DNA of 64,000 nt. Source: Phyto melanocephala (Eukaryota > Arthropoda > Insecta > Diptera > Rhinophoridae). The notes beneath the pieces are model-generated. The model had not been told where the DNA came from, ran no database searches, and was given only the letters and a program-made list of their open reading frames with translations. The stretch is taken from the NCBI GenBank assembly GCA_941918925.1, contig OW799237.1, positions 15,915,201 through 15,979,200 on the forward strand, written 5' to 3'. Shown piece after piece: positions 22,871-34,073 of the stretch (positions are counted from its first letter, which is position 1; each line of letters begins with the position of its first letter). Position numbers and translations under genes: made by a program.

Positions 22871-24905
22871 TTTATACCCGCCACCAAAAAAATGGTGGGG
22901 GTATATTCATTTTGTCATTCCGTTTGTAACACATCGAAATATCCATTTTAGACCCTATAAAGTATATATATTCTGAATCAGGGTTTGATTTGATGACGAT
23001 CTAGCTATGTCCGTCCGTCTGTCCGTCTGTCCGTCTGTTGAAAGCACGATAGAGGTCGCACCGAAAAAGCTAGGGGGCTCAAATTTTGCCAAAATCTTTC
23101 TTATAGATAAGGTTTGTTTGGTATTGAAAATGGGCTAAATCGGAATATTAGGAAGAGAGTTATAGCTCGAAATGCAAGAGTAGGTCGAAAAAACCGTGTC
23201 CTTCAAACATCGAATAAAATGGAATTGTGTCCAAACGCATTAACGTAGGCTCATGAAACTTCGAATATATATTTCCTGAGTAAAAACAATATTTTTCCCC
23301 GAAAATTATTTAAATCTATGTATTAGGAGAGGAGTTATCGATCAAAATGTACGAAAATTTATACCGCACAGTGTATTTTTCGGTATATTTAAAAACAAAA
23401 ACGTCATAAAAGCAACAAAATTTGATGTACGACTCTGAAATTTTGCACACTTTGCTTTTTGGTGAGACGCTTTTTTGTAACGAAAAATCAATGTGCCACG
23501 CCCACTTTTACGCCCACCTCCCATATAACGTTATACCTAAAATTCATATAATTTCTCTATTAATAAAGATTTTGGAATAATAAAGGGCTATATTGAAACA
23601 CCTAAGTTGTACTCATTCGCAAAAATAACTTTGACACGCCTACTATAACGCCCACTTTTCACGTTATCTACCGTTAATGAAATTTAAGAGCTCATAAAAC
23701 CGCCAAAATTGCAGGTATGATGATAAAATTTGCTACGTATATACCACTAGGCAGTGCCATTACTGTGCCAGAAAATTAAGGTGCCACGCCCACTTTTACG
23801 CCCACCTCCCATATAAGGTTTTACCTAAAATTCATATAATTTCTCTATTAATAAAGATTTTGGAATAATAAAGGGCTATATTGAAACATCTAAGTTGTAC
23901 TCATTGGCAAAAATAACTTTGACACCCCTACTATAACGCCCACTTTTCACGTTATCTACCGTTAATGAAATTTAAAAGCTCATAAAACCGCCAAAATTAG
24001 AGGTATGATGATCAAATTCGCTACATATATCCTTCTAATCAATGTAATTGTTGTGCCAAAAAGTTTAGGTGACACGCCCACTTTAACGCTTACCTCCCAT
24101 ATAACGGTTTATCTTAAATTCATGTAATTTCTCTATTGACAAAGTTTTTGGGAAAATAAAGGACTATATTGAAATATCAAAGTTGTATTTAGTAGCAGAA
24201 ACTTTATTGACACGCCTACTTGAACGCCCACTTTCATTGAAAGACTACACTTACAAAAGCATTTTAGTAGCATATCGCAGTTATAAAGGGTGGTTAAATT
24301 TTATGTTGAATTTGAATAAAACACAAACAATGAGAATATTGATGCTCAATTGTTAGGCATGATGATGAGGCGAGGTTGACTGCTCTTTTGCCACACTATC
24401 GCAAAAAACAGCAATGGTTCCCATTCAACGAACTAAGAAGGCATTCACAGATTTTCTACATTTTATACAGACCTGTTTTGCAGAGATTTTAATATTTTTT
24501 ACAATTCTCCCGATTGTGGACGAATTTGAACGATTATGTTGATCAAAAGAATTACGAACTGCACAAAATGCATTTTGATTTAAACGCCCATTTTTATAAA
24601 AAACCTCAATAACTTTAAAGCGTTGCTCATTTGCGTATCTTTCCACGGATCAAATTGAGTAAGTTTGAGAATGAGAAATGTCAAGTGAAATGCAGAAAAC
24701 AAATTTAAAGACTAGGTGTAGTTCACCCTCAACATGGGCCCTTAAAATTTAACCATCCTATACAAAGAAAGTGATACATATTTTATTATAAAGAGATTAT
24801 TCCATAATGATTAACAAAATAATAAATATTGTGCTTTAAATGTACACAAAATTGGTGGTGGGTATAAAAGATTCGGCACAGCCGAATATAGTGCTCTTAC
24901 TTGTT
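22871..24905 (+). mobile_element. DINE-1-like Helentron-type element, second long copy
   Basis: Same family as 1979-4727, opposite orientation, 2.03 kb. The 5' hairpin TATACCCGCCACC / GGTGGGGGTATA is at 22873-22906. It is followed by TTGTAACACATCGAAATAT, GACGATCTAGCTATG and a (GTCY)n tract at about 23009-23040. The body holds two to three tandem units rich in CACGCCCAC between about 23490 and 24240. The unique segment after it lacks the poly-C tract present in the other two copies. The 3' hairpin ATTCGGC-ACA-GCCGAAT and CTCTTACTTGTT end at 24905. The perfect 3' hairpin suggests it is younger than the family members with decayed ends. Non-coding. Confidence 0.9.
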
Positions 24906-26409
24906 TATAAAGATGTTGAGTAGATATTGCTGAACCTTCACCAGCACTTTTATTTAGTGATTTGATTCTGGAATTTAAACGAATTTTTTTTATGATGACA
25001 AGTACGTTTGGCATTTACAATTAGTTAAGCTTTTGTGAATTTTTTATTCGTAGCGGCCGCCAAATTGTTGAACAATAAAAGCCTCTTTAAACTATAAATT
25101 CATTTTGGGAGCAAAAAGTTTATTGCAGTCGGCGAATTAAATATTTATTTAAATATTTTGCCAGAATTATAATAATATTAATAATTTGACAAATATTAAT
25201 ATTTTTATCGTGATACTGTTTTCCACTACTACCAACGAATCTAAGTCAGTCAGTCGGATCAACAATAGGTCTTAGATAAGTACTTCTTAGTACAACACAT
25301 AATACCAGGAAGAGTCACCACTTCTAGTAGTAAATAACACAAAAATATCTTCGATTTTGTATAAGCAATAAGCGTCGAAAATTCTTCAACCAATAAATTA
25401 CGAAAGAAGAGAAGCTACAACAGTTAGTAGATTACAATAAGGAAAATAAGATAAGTTCTCTAAAAAGAATTGATTTTGTAATCAAATTTATAGTTCTAAG
25501 CAATTAATGGAGTTCACACTGTATTATATTTTTAAGTTTTGTTTTTAAAATATTCATTTATATGAAAGTGTATAAAAACTGATTTGAAGCGAACAACTAT
25601 TAACTTGTTCTTTTAGCTTAAATAGTTTTACAAGCATTAGTGGAAAGTTAGCAATTTCTTATTTAAAATTATTTTGTTTTTATTCTGTTCTTTATAAAAA
25701 TATCCCGATTTCACATGAACAATGATTCGCTTACTCCTTTTACCTATTACTAATGTCTTAATTATTATAAAACTTAAACAAATTATTTATGACTCTGAAA
25801 AACAAAAGCACCAAAAAAAAACTGCACTTCCTTTTTTAGGGCCTTCAACTTTAAAAAGAACAAACGACAAAAAAATCTGAACTCATCTACATACTCATAT
25901 ACCGCAAACAATATTAAATAAAAAAAATAAAAAAGATTTTATTCCAAAGATTGTGTGGAATTCATGTTGCTGTTGTAGTTGCTGCTGCTGCTGCTGCTGC
26001 AACAACATCAAAGTGATGCACATTATTTAATTTATGCAACATTTTGAACGGTTGGCTGATTTTATTAAAATAACAATTTTTGTTAATTGAAAATTAGCAT
26101 AAAATTTTATGTAAAATTTTTAAAATCAAAACAAAAGCAACATAGATATTTGTGTTTTGTTTTTTAATGCAGCTCAAAGCAAAGTCTCTCAGCAGCAAGG
26201 AAAGACGTAAATATTCGTCAAACCGGTGAAAAGGTGATGATAAAGTAATAAATGTGAACAATGTATTTTGATTTAATTAAAAATTTGTTTTCATTTTATG
26301 TACAACAATAATATTTCATATTATGGTTGGCTTGATTTTAAGACAAGATAATGTACAGATTTAAATTTTGTTTTATTAAGGGAATTGTCTTTATTATAAA
26401 CACTTTACA
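24906..26409. other. Gene-free AT-rich stretch with a CTG run
   Basis: No gene seen. A (CTG)n triplet run lies at about 25981-26001 next to TGCTGTTGTAGT. A short splice-acceptor-like TTTTTTAATGCAG lies at about 26161-26173 with no supporting exon. Confidence 0.5.
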
Positions 26410-26650
26410 CGAGGGTGTTAAGGATTATATTTAAATTAATCATTCTATTTGTAATTTCTACAATATTAATTTGTGATCCTATACAGTACATAAATGCTTA
26501 ATCCTTATATATAGAGGAAATGATTTAAATAAATCCGTCTGTCCTTTTTTATGTTGAAATCAACTTTTTGAAAACTTCACATATACTTCAGACCTTATAT
26601 AGTACCATTATATAAAATACACTTTCAAGAATTGTGCTACTAAAAACCAG
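26410..26650 (+). mobile_element. Older-family Helentron fragment
   Basis: Keeps GAGGGTGTTAAGGATTATAT, ATTTGTAATTTCTACAATATT, GATCCTATACAGTACATA, AAATCCGTCTGTCC and GTTGAAATCAACTTTTTG in the order of the intact copy at 54421-55193. Ends are unclear. Confidence 0.6.
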
Positions 26651-27102
26651 TTATGTGGACTTATAACGAGCCGAGATATGAGTGAAAGAATGCAATTGCC
26701 TCTGTCATTTTTATCCAAACAAAATCAGATTTTACAGGTCCTTTGGAACTTCTTGAAATGATTGCTACATGTGAGAAAAATATGTAATTTTGGCTACATT
26801 TTTGGAATATCTTGCATCAATTGACAGATATAAACTTTCGGAAAATTTACTTAAAAAAATCAATTCTGGCAGTCTTAAATATATTCTTAAGTTTGTCAAT
26901 GGTGGTACAACTGTGTGAAGAGTATATCAGATTAGTCATAGCCAAGTAGAGGCCACATATTTATTCTTAAATTTTATATAAAACATTCAAATTGCTATAG
27001 AAGTTTTGAAAGAAAAAACAGTCAATTTTTTTTAATATTTTTTTGGAAATCGGTTAAGTTTTTTTTTTAATTTTTCATAACCCGTTTGGCGTCGCTGCGC
27101 GA

Positions 27103-27139
27103 ACTAACCAAATAATTTATTTTATTTTATTTGGTTAGT
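27103..27139. repeat. 13-bp perfect inverted repeat (hairpin)
   Basis: ACTAACCAAATAA at 27103-27115 and TTATTTGGTTAGT at 27127-27139, separated by 11 T-rich bases, just after a GC-richer patch GTTTGGCGTCGCTGCGCG. Confidence 0.8.
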
Positions 27140-27549
27140 ATTCGTAGTTAAAAGCCGTCATAGCCGAATAATTTGTGACAAACTTTTGAGTGTACTTCAC
27201 AAAAAACTCATCTAGAATTTTTCAAAAAGGCTTTCTTAACGAGGATGAGCACCTGCAGGATTATTTACAGCACCCTATCGGCAAAACATCGATTTCGATT
27301 AGTTTTTGCACTAACACTTAAACTAAAAAATTGATTTGGATAATTTTTAGAAACTTTCGGCATCGAAGTTCACAAAAAATTATTATTTATGCACCGCCCC
27401 ACCGCGCCCGTATCCTTTCCCCTTTTTTGCTGGGCTATGCACTCTAATGAGTTTTATACAAGTTAAAAAGACTCAAAATTCTAAGTTGCTTATAAAGCAC
27501 TCAAAGTGACTGTCTAGTAAACAGACTTTAATTTATATATTTTCGGTTA

Positions 27550-27696
27550 ATGGTGATCGTTATGGAGCTACGCCAACAAATGTCAGTGCGGGACAGAGAG
27601 AGAGCAAAACCTCTGGGTTATTGGAGTCATTACTGGGGAGAGCTTGATCTTTACTCAGAGGATATTCTGAAGGCTGGCCCATCTGATACCACTTGA
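27550..27696 (+). CDS. Small open frame of 48 codons, unrecognised
   Basis: ATG at 27550 to TGA at 27694-27696. It reads through MELRQQMSVRDRERAKPLGY and WSHYWGELDLYSEDILKAGP. Codon composition is much less AT-biased than the flanks, and the residues are a balanced hydrophilic mix, so it looks like a former coding exon or transposon fragment. I recognise no family and no splice sites are evident. Confidence 0.25.
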   Translation: MVIVMELRQQMSVRDRERAKPLGYWSHYWGELDLYSEDILKAGPSDTT

Positions 27697-27874
27697 ATCA
27701 GTAAACCCTTATACTTTCTTTCAGAACTTGGAGTACACGTTGTGATTGTGTAACTAAGTAGTTAATTGTTAACATTTTCTGCTTTTTTCGGACTGCGAAA
27801 ATTTTTACTTTGATTTTGATTCTGTCGCCAATCAAAAAAATTAATGAGTGATTGTTTTTTTTGATGCAACTAAA

Positions 27875-28644
27875 TCTATATATAAAAATCAATGTGTGTT
27901 TGTATGTTTGTTTGTGCTTTATAGACGGTTAAACGGCAGGACCGATTTCCTTGAAATTTTCACAGAATCTTTCTGTATGCCTGGAAGGAATTATTGGCTA
28001 TACTATGGTTTAAAGTTGTAAGTGGGTGGGGTGCCACGCCCCATTAAAGAATAAGTATTTAATATAATATATCACGAAAGTTAATGCAGCTAGAGTCTTC
28101 AAATTAAGTACGGTAAACTTTGACATCTACACAAACATTTGGGTAAAAAATGGATGGACTTTCAATAGTAGGCGTGGCCACATGAATTAAATACTAAATT
28201 TTGTATATTTGGAAAACGATGTCGATTAAAGTACTAAAATTTTGCAAGAGCAACTTTGACACCCAAATAAACATTTCTGAAAAAAATAGGTACATTACTA
28301 ATTAATACTAAAATTCGTATATTCGGGAAGCGATAACAGTTAGAGAATTTTGCACGAGGAGCTTTGACATCTATATGACTATTTTGATAAGAAATGGATG
28401 CTTTAGTAATAGTGGGCGTGCCACCTGTCAATTGAATTAAATACAAAAATTCGTATGTCTGGGAAGCGATAATAGTTAGAGTACCCAATTTTTGCAAGAG
28501 ATACATTGACGTCTTTTTGATTTTTTGAATAAGAAATGGTTAATTTAGTAATAGTAGGCGTGGCACTTGCAAAATAAATATATTTTTAAACTATAAAATT
28601 TTTTATTTCATTACGATGTACGAAGCACACCGGGTATTAGCAAG
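27875..28644 (+). mobile_element. Non-autonomous Helitron
   Basis: The 5' end is TCTATATATAAAAATCAATG, beginning with TC after an A. The conserved insect Helitron leader follows: ACGGTTAAACGGCAGGACCG then ATTTCCTTGAAATTTTCACA. The 3' end is ACGAAGCACACCGGGTATTAG then CAAG before a T, a degenerate form of the usual CTAG|T. The body from about 28020 to 28570 is made of about four diverged 130-bp units. Each has an AATAGTAGGCGTGGC-like cluster, GCGATAA.AGTTAGAG and CTTTGACATCTA. No protein is encoded. Helitrons move by rolling-circle replication and insert between A and T, which fits both ends here. Confidence 0.82.
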
Positions 28645-31199
28645 TATATGAATAAAAGTTTAGATAAACACCATAAATAATGTGAATGTTTAATTACAGA
28701 TGCAACTCTGTTTGATTAGGTACATGGCATATGCAAAATATTAATCCAAATCTAATGGAATTCACCCAATACACATAACACTAAATGAAACAACAATCTG
28801 TCAAACGTAGTCAAATCAGTTCAGTGTAGTAGCTCCAAATAGTTAGTGTTGAGGAAAAAATGTTTGTAGTAGTTAGAGCTGTGTACTCTGAATCGAATTA
28901 TAAAACAAAAATGAACTTTTTGAAAATTTTGACTTGAGACGTTTTTATATATTAATGTGCAATATATATTACAAATAGCGGATTTTATTTTTGTTGTTTT
29001 TTGTATTTAAAATTAAGTAAACACATAACAAGCTTGAGTGTGATTGATTCAGTATTTTAAAAAGCAGTTAATATTGATAATAAAATACTGCTACTTTTGG
29101 CTTAATTTAAAACTTTCAACACGAAAAAAAGGAATACGGATTTAAGAAAAAAAATCTTTTGCCTATGAATTAATATATTGTTGCGAATACTGAGTCTCTA
29201 GCAGTAATCACCTAGTATAGTATCATCTTGTTTATTAGACCAGCCCATCTGAAAACACGTTAGCAAAAATTTTAAAGAAGTTTATATAAAAAAAATTACA
29301 CAAAATGCGAAACTGTTACATTTAATTTAACTAAAATTTATCAATTGAAATAAACCCAACATCTAAAGAAATATTTTAAAAAATCTATTCCTTGAAATAT
29401 TACAAAGACTATTTCTGGATTACATAATAAATAAGATTATTTAAAATTGTTGAGAGAATTAAATAAATAGAAATAAAAAAAAAAAAAAAAAATTCCAGTA
29501 AAAATCAAAACCAGTTTCCATTCTAAATCATGATGTGGAGGCCGACGATGATGCTGATGGCTTTCAGCTGTATTTGTGTTGAGCTTAAAGTTGTTGGCAA
29601 TATGTAATTGACTTCTATTTGTTGTTGATTTTTTGTTCCTTTAATTTTCTGTTTCTTATTAAACTCATCGATCTTATAAATTGGAGCGTGATTTGTAAGG
29701 TCATCATTCAAAAGGCATCTTCCTCTTAGTTTTTCTGCAGTTCTTGCAGCAGTTTTATTTTATGTGACACAACCAACCATTTATAAAGATCGTTTTATTT
29801 AGAAAAAGAAGCAGCGAAAAATCAAGAAACAATATGCAAAATCAATTGTATTTAAAATCAGCACAAACACAGCTTTTCAATCTGTCTGTTCGTACATCTG
29901 TCTGTTGGGCTAAACAGTAAAAAAAAAATCTTGGAAAAAAATAACAAAGCTTAAGATCTTGATAGTTATTTTCAGCCTTTTTTTTAATGCACTTTTGGTT
30001 TTATTTTAAGATTGAGATTATTGGAGAAAAATAAGCAGTGAGGCATTCAAGAACAAAAAGATTCTGTTTTGTAAAGTGGTTTCGTAGAGAAATGATCGGT
30101 TTTTTTAATGGAATTTCTGGTAATTCTTTTTATAAGATTTTGTTTATGGTCTGGCTGACATATCAGCTGAAAGAAATCTCTAAAGTATAATACTTTTTAT
30201 TTTATGCTTTTTAGACCCTACAGTAGTAACAAAGGAAAACAAGCCTTCAAAATCTTAAGCTTAAATTTTATTTTTCTGATTTAAGTTTTATTTTTTTTTT
30301 GCATTAAGTAGCCTTTAAACAGAAGTTTATTTTTCGCCATTGATTTTTGACAATTTAGACACTTTTTTGTTTAACCTAACCAACTAAACGTAGTTGACGT
30401 TGTGGTAAATATTGTTTGGTTTTTGCTAAAGAGTTTAAATTTTGACATGATCTTTGAGAGATCAAGATTTTTGTTTAAATTCTTAGAACTTAAACATTGA
30501 TATGCAAAATGTATATTGAGGGAGAAGTTCATTGAACTGATTGATGGGAAAATAAATAAATAAATCAAGAATTTTTTTAAAACTGTAGACATTGCTTGTA
30601 ATGTTTTCAGTACAACTGAAATACTATTACGTCGTATTACATACGGTAGTACTCAACTCAAAATTATTTGTTAAAAAAAATATAACAAATTATTTGGTCA
30701 TAGTATTCTTAACTTTATTGAAAATAACATGTACACATACAGTAACAGATAAATAATCTAAAGAGCTGCGCTAGGATCACAAAAATTAAGTACAAGCGAT
30801 CCTATTAAATAAGATGTGCTTATTACACTCTCTTTATATAAAATACATACGCTCCAATTCACTGATTTAAAGGCACCAAAAATTCCATATTCAGAAGCCT
30901 GTATGTTTTGCAATTTTTAACCCATTGCAGAATTTTAAAATAAAAATCGAAGCCAGACATCTTAAAATATAAAAAAATCATGCCAATAATGGTTCATTTG
31001 ATTTAAGGCACTTTATTATTTTTTTATTATTTTTAAAGTAAGCGATGATTTTTTTGTACGGAACGATTGAGTGTTTTGATAGAAGATGTAGACCAAAGAG
31101 AACCTCGCACAAAAATGTTATCTTTTAATGGACTAAAGAAACTTACTTATAGGAAAATATTTTCCCTTTAAGCTTTTGTAATTTTGTGCTTATACCTCT
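28645..31199. other. Gene-free AT-rich stretch
   Basis: No gene seen. A short TCTGTCTGTTCGTACATCTG tract at about 29880-29900 may be a leftover GTCY repeat. Poly-A runs occur near 29475-29492. Confidence 0.45.
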
Positions 31200-31745
31200 G
31201 TTAGTTTCAAATCGATTGGCCAGTTTGGATCGGCAGTAATTTTCGAGACTATGGCATTTAGTTTGTTATCTTGAATAATTGGAATATTGATTTAAAAAAA
31301 TATATATTTTGCAAAATTATTTTTGCCAACCTTTTTGACGATTAATGACCCAAATTTTTTATAAATATCTCTTGGGCAATATTATACCTACATATAATAC
31401 CACACGTGTCTTTAAATCCTAGGACTATGGGAAAAGTAGATTATTTATTTGCTCATATCTCAGCAAGCTATGGGAAGATTTTGCTGGATATCAATGCAAT
31501 TTAATTTCTAAATATTTTCAAAAGATTTGTACCACCGATAACATGTGGGGCCTTATAAAGGTTTATTTTAACCAACACACGGACAGATGGACAGCCGGAT
31601 AGCCGGACAGCTGGACATTTCTCTGTCAACTTTTTTTGTCATAAGCTTTCTAAAAATATTTATCATATGGGTTGGGATATGAACAAACAAAGCTATATAT
31701 ATCAAAAGGTCACCAAAGGTGAAGGGCATAACATTCTAGAAGTTT
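31200..31745 (-). mobile_element. Older-family Helentron copy
   Basis: Minus orientation. The 5' end near 31745 has GGTCACCAAAGGTGAAGGGC as hairpin remnant. GTCY-type repeats (GGACAGATGGACAGCCGGAT) follow at 31579-31615. The body keeps TTGCTCATATCTCAGCAAGC, TGCTGGATATCAATGCAATTT and TTTTCAAAAGATTTGTACCA, and the TTAGTTTCAAATCGATTGG block is near 31203. The 3' end should lie around 31000-31040 (AAAGTAAGCGATGA is a possible relic) but is not clear. Confidence 0.65.
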
Positions 31746-33110
31746 TGAACAAATCAAAAGAGTTAAGCAACAAACCTGAAATTAAAAATTTTAGATTTTA
31801 AATTTTAGAATTTTTTTTTCTAATTGTCATATTTTATTTATGAAGAATTCTTAAAAGGCAACTCATACTAATGCGATAAATATTTAATTTCAACAGGAAC
31901 CTAAAATTCCTAAAAGTTTAACACCTTTTTAAAACTGACAACCAAACAAGAAATGTTTTTATTTTTTGTATGAAAAAGCTCCTTCATAAAGAATAATGCG
32001 AAAACTTGGCACGACCTACGTCAATCTTCCAACATAATGCTTTATGCCCTTAAGTGTGAAATAATAAGCAAAATTATAAAAAAGAATTCAACTTATCAAA
32101 GGTATGAGTACTTCAAAGACATGTCTTAAGTAGGTATGAAAGCAATAGCTGCCAATATAAAAAAAAATATTACCTAAATGTTGTAGGTAAGAATGTTCAA
32201 AGTATCCTACCAAAATACAGAGGTAATGCCTTTTTGTTAAGACCATGTTTTTGTTTTCAAAGTAAAGATGGTAATTGATCGAGTATTACTTCATAACTAC
32301 AGAAATTGGCCTTTATTGTTCACCTTTTTTAAAAACGTCATGCCACCAAACTAGTGTTGATTGAACATATAAATAAGAATTGTACAACAACAGCCAGAGA
32401 GTAATAAAAACTTTATAATAAAAGTAAATTACTAACAAACTAATAAATTTTATACATTTATAAAAGCTATATTTAAACTATCCCAGAAAAAAGCTATACT
32501 CTTTCTTTTCTGCCACAGAAATCGTACGAGGTATAAGTGAAAAAAAAAACGGCCTGAGTTAGAGTCAGCGTCTATTTGGCATAATTTTAAGACTAATAAC
32601 ATTAACTACATCAGTCAGTGTCATCATTTCTTAAGGGCGAAAAACAGGAAACAACCAACAACAACAGCAACAGAAAAACGACATAATATGTTGGAAATGC
32701 AATAAAATATTGCAAAATAATTTTAACAGACAATTTTAGCAGCAACAACAACGAAAACAATAACATCATTATTATCATATGCCTCATCATCATTGGTTTT
32801 GCCTTCATTGTCCATATTGTTGCAAAGATTGGGTTTTTGTTGCATTTTCTATTGTCTACTTCTCTACTAACAACCAACTAACTGATCGATCGATCAATAC
32901 TTTTGTGTATAAAAAAAAAATAAAGCCTTAGCTAACTGCCATTATAAAAGCAACAACAACAATATAAAATCTTATATAACCAGCCACACATTCAGCTGGT
33001 TAAAAAAGTTGTAAAAAATCTGGCTAAAATAAAAAATCAGCTGACTGTAAAGAAGTTTTGATTTTTTGTAAAAGACGTAGTGTTGAAGGGATGGAGAAAT
33101 TTTGGTAATT
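31746..33110. other. Gene-free stretch
   Basis: AT-rich. Around 32640-32880 there are CAA/ACA-rich runs that yield low-complexity open frames on the minus strand. GATCGATCGATCAAT at 32885-32899 is a short palindromic repeat. Nothing else recognised. Confidence 0.5.
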
Positions 33111-34073
33111 GAAAGCTTTTAACAAAAGCTCATTAATAATAAAGTGTTTTTATAAACAGTCGTTTTTAATTGAAAGCAATTTTTCATTAAGCTTATTAAA
33201 TGGAAATTTACAGTGGCTTGAAAAATAATTTTACAATGACCTCCTAGAGCTTTAGTGAAAAGCTCCCAAAAATTTTTAATTGAAAGCAATTTTTCATTAA
33301 GTTTATTAAATGGAAATTTACAGTGGCTTGAAAAATAATTTTACAATGACCTCCTAGAGCTTTAGTGAAAAGCTCCCAAATAAAAAGCTTTTTTTTTTGT
33401 AAGAAACGATTTGTAATTAAAGCATTTTGGGGGAAAAAACTTCTTTATTTGATAATTTTTTTTGGTAAAAAAAATATTTTAAAATAAACAGAATTTTTTT
33501 AAAAAGCTTTTATAAAATAATTTTTTCAAAAGTTGGTTTTCATACAACTTCTCTAGATTACATGAAGTTTCTTAAAAAATATTTTAATTTATTGCTTAAA
33601 ATTCTTCATTCTTCAAACAATCTATTTTAGAAAAACATTTTGAAAGTTTTAGTCATAAAAAAGCTTTTTAAATATTGGCACTCAAAATTAATTTTTGGAT
33701 GAAAATGCTTTCTTAAAAAGTTTCTTTTTAAGCATTTTGAATGACTCTTTCTAAAATAACTTCTAAAAAAATTAGATTTTTTGAAAAAAGCTTTTTGAAA
33801 AGAGCTACTTTTTTATAATTTTTTCTAGGTATAGTTCTTTTCACAACAAATATTCTTCGAAAAAAATATAAGCAAGCTTTGTTTATTAAAAGCTTAATAA
33901 AATCTATTTGTAAATGAGGCTGCCATAAAAAGATCAATTTTTTATTATTGGAATATTTTAATTTTAAAACCTTTTAAAATTCTAATAATTTTTTTATGTT
34001 TTTATTTTGTAAAAGTAAACTTTTATTTATTTTTTTTTTTTTTTGCAAAGAAGCAATTTTATAAAAGCTTTTT
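33111..34073. repeat. AAGCTT-rich AT tract
   Basis: AAGCTT occurs at about eight or nine places, mostly as AAAAGCTTTT, within about 960 bp (near 33113, 33189, 33386, 33504, 33661, 33789, 33875, 33889 and 34066). The rest is A/T runs. It overlaps the 110-bp duplication. It looks like a degenerate short-period repeat built on AAAAGCTTTT, not a gene. Confidence 0.55.
33163..33380. repeat. Near-perfect 110-bp tandem duplication
   Basis: Unit 1 is 33163-33272 and unit 2 is 33273-33380. Both run from TTTTTAATTGAAAGCAATTT to TAGTGAAAAGCTCCCAAA. I see a single substitution (AAGCTTATTA versus AAGTTTATTA). The similarity implies a very recent duplication or an assembly artefact. Confidence 0.92.

Noticed and set aside
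32611..32877. 88-codon minus-strand frame with long leucine runs
   Set aside because: Produced by CAA/CAACAG-type triplet-rich DNA. Low complexity.
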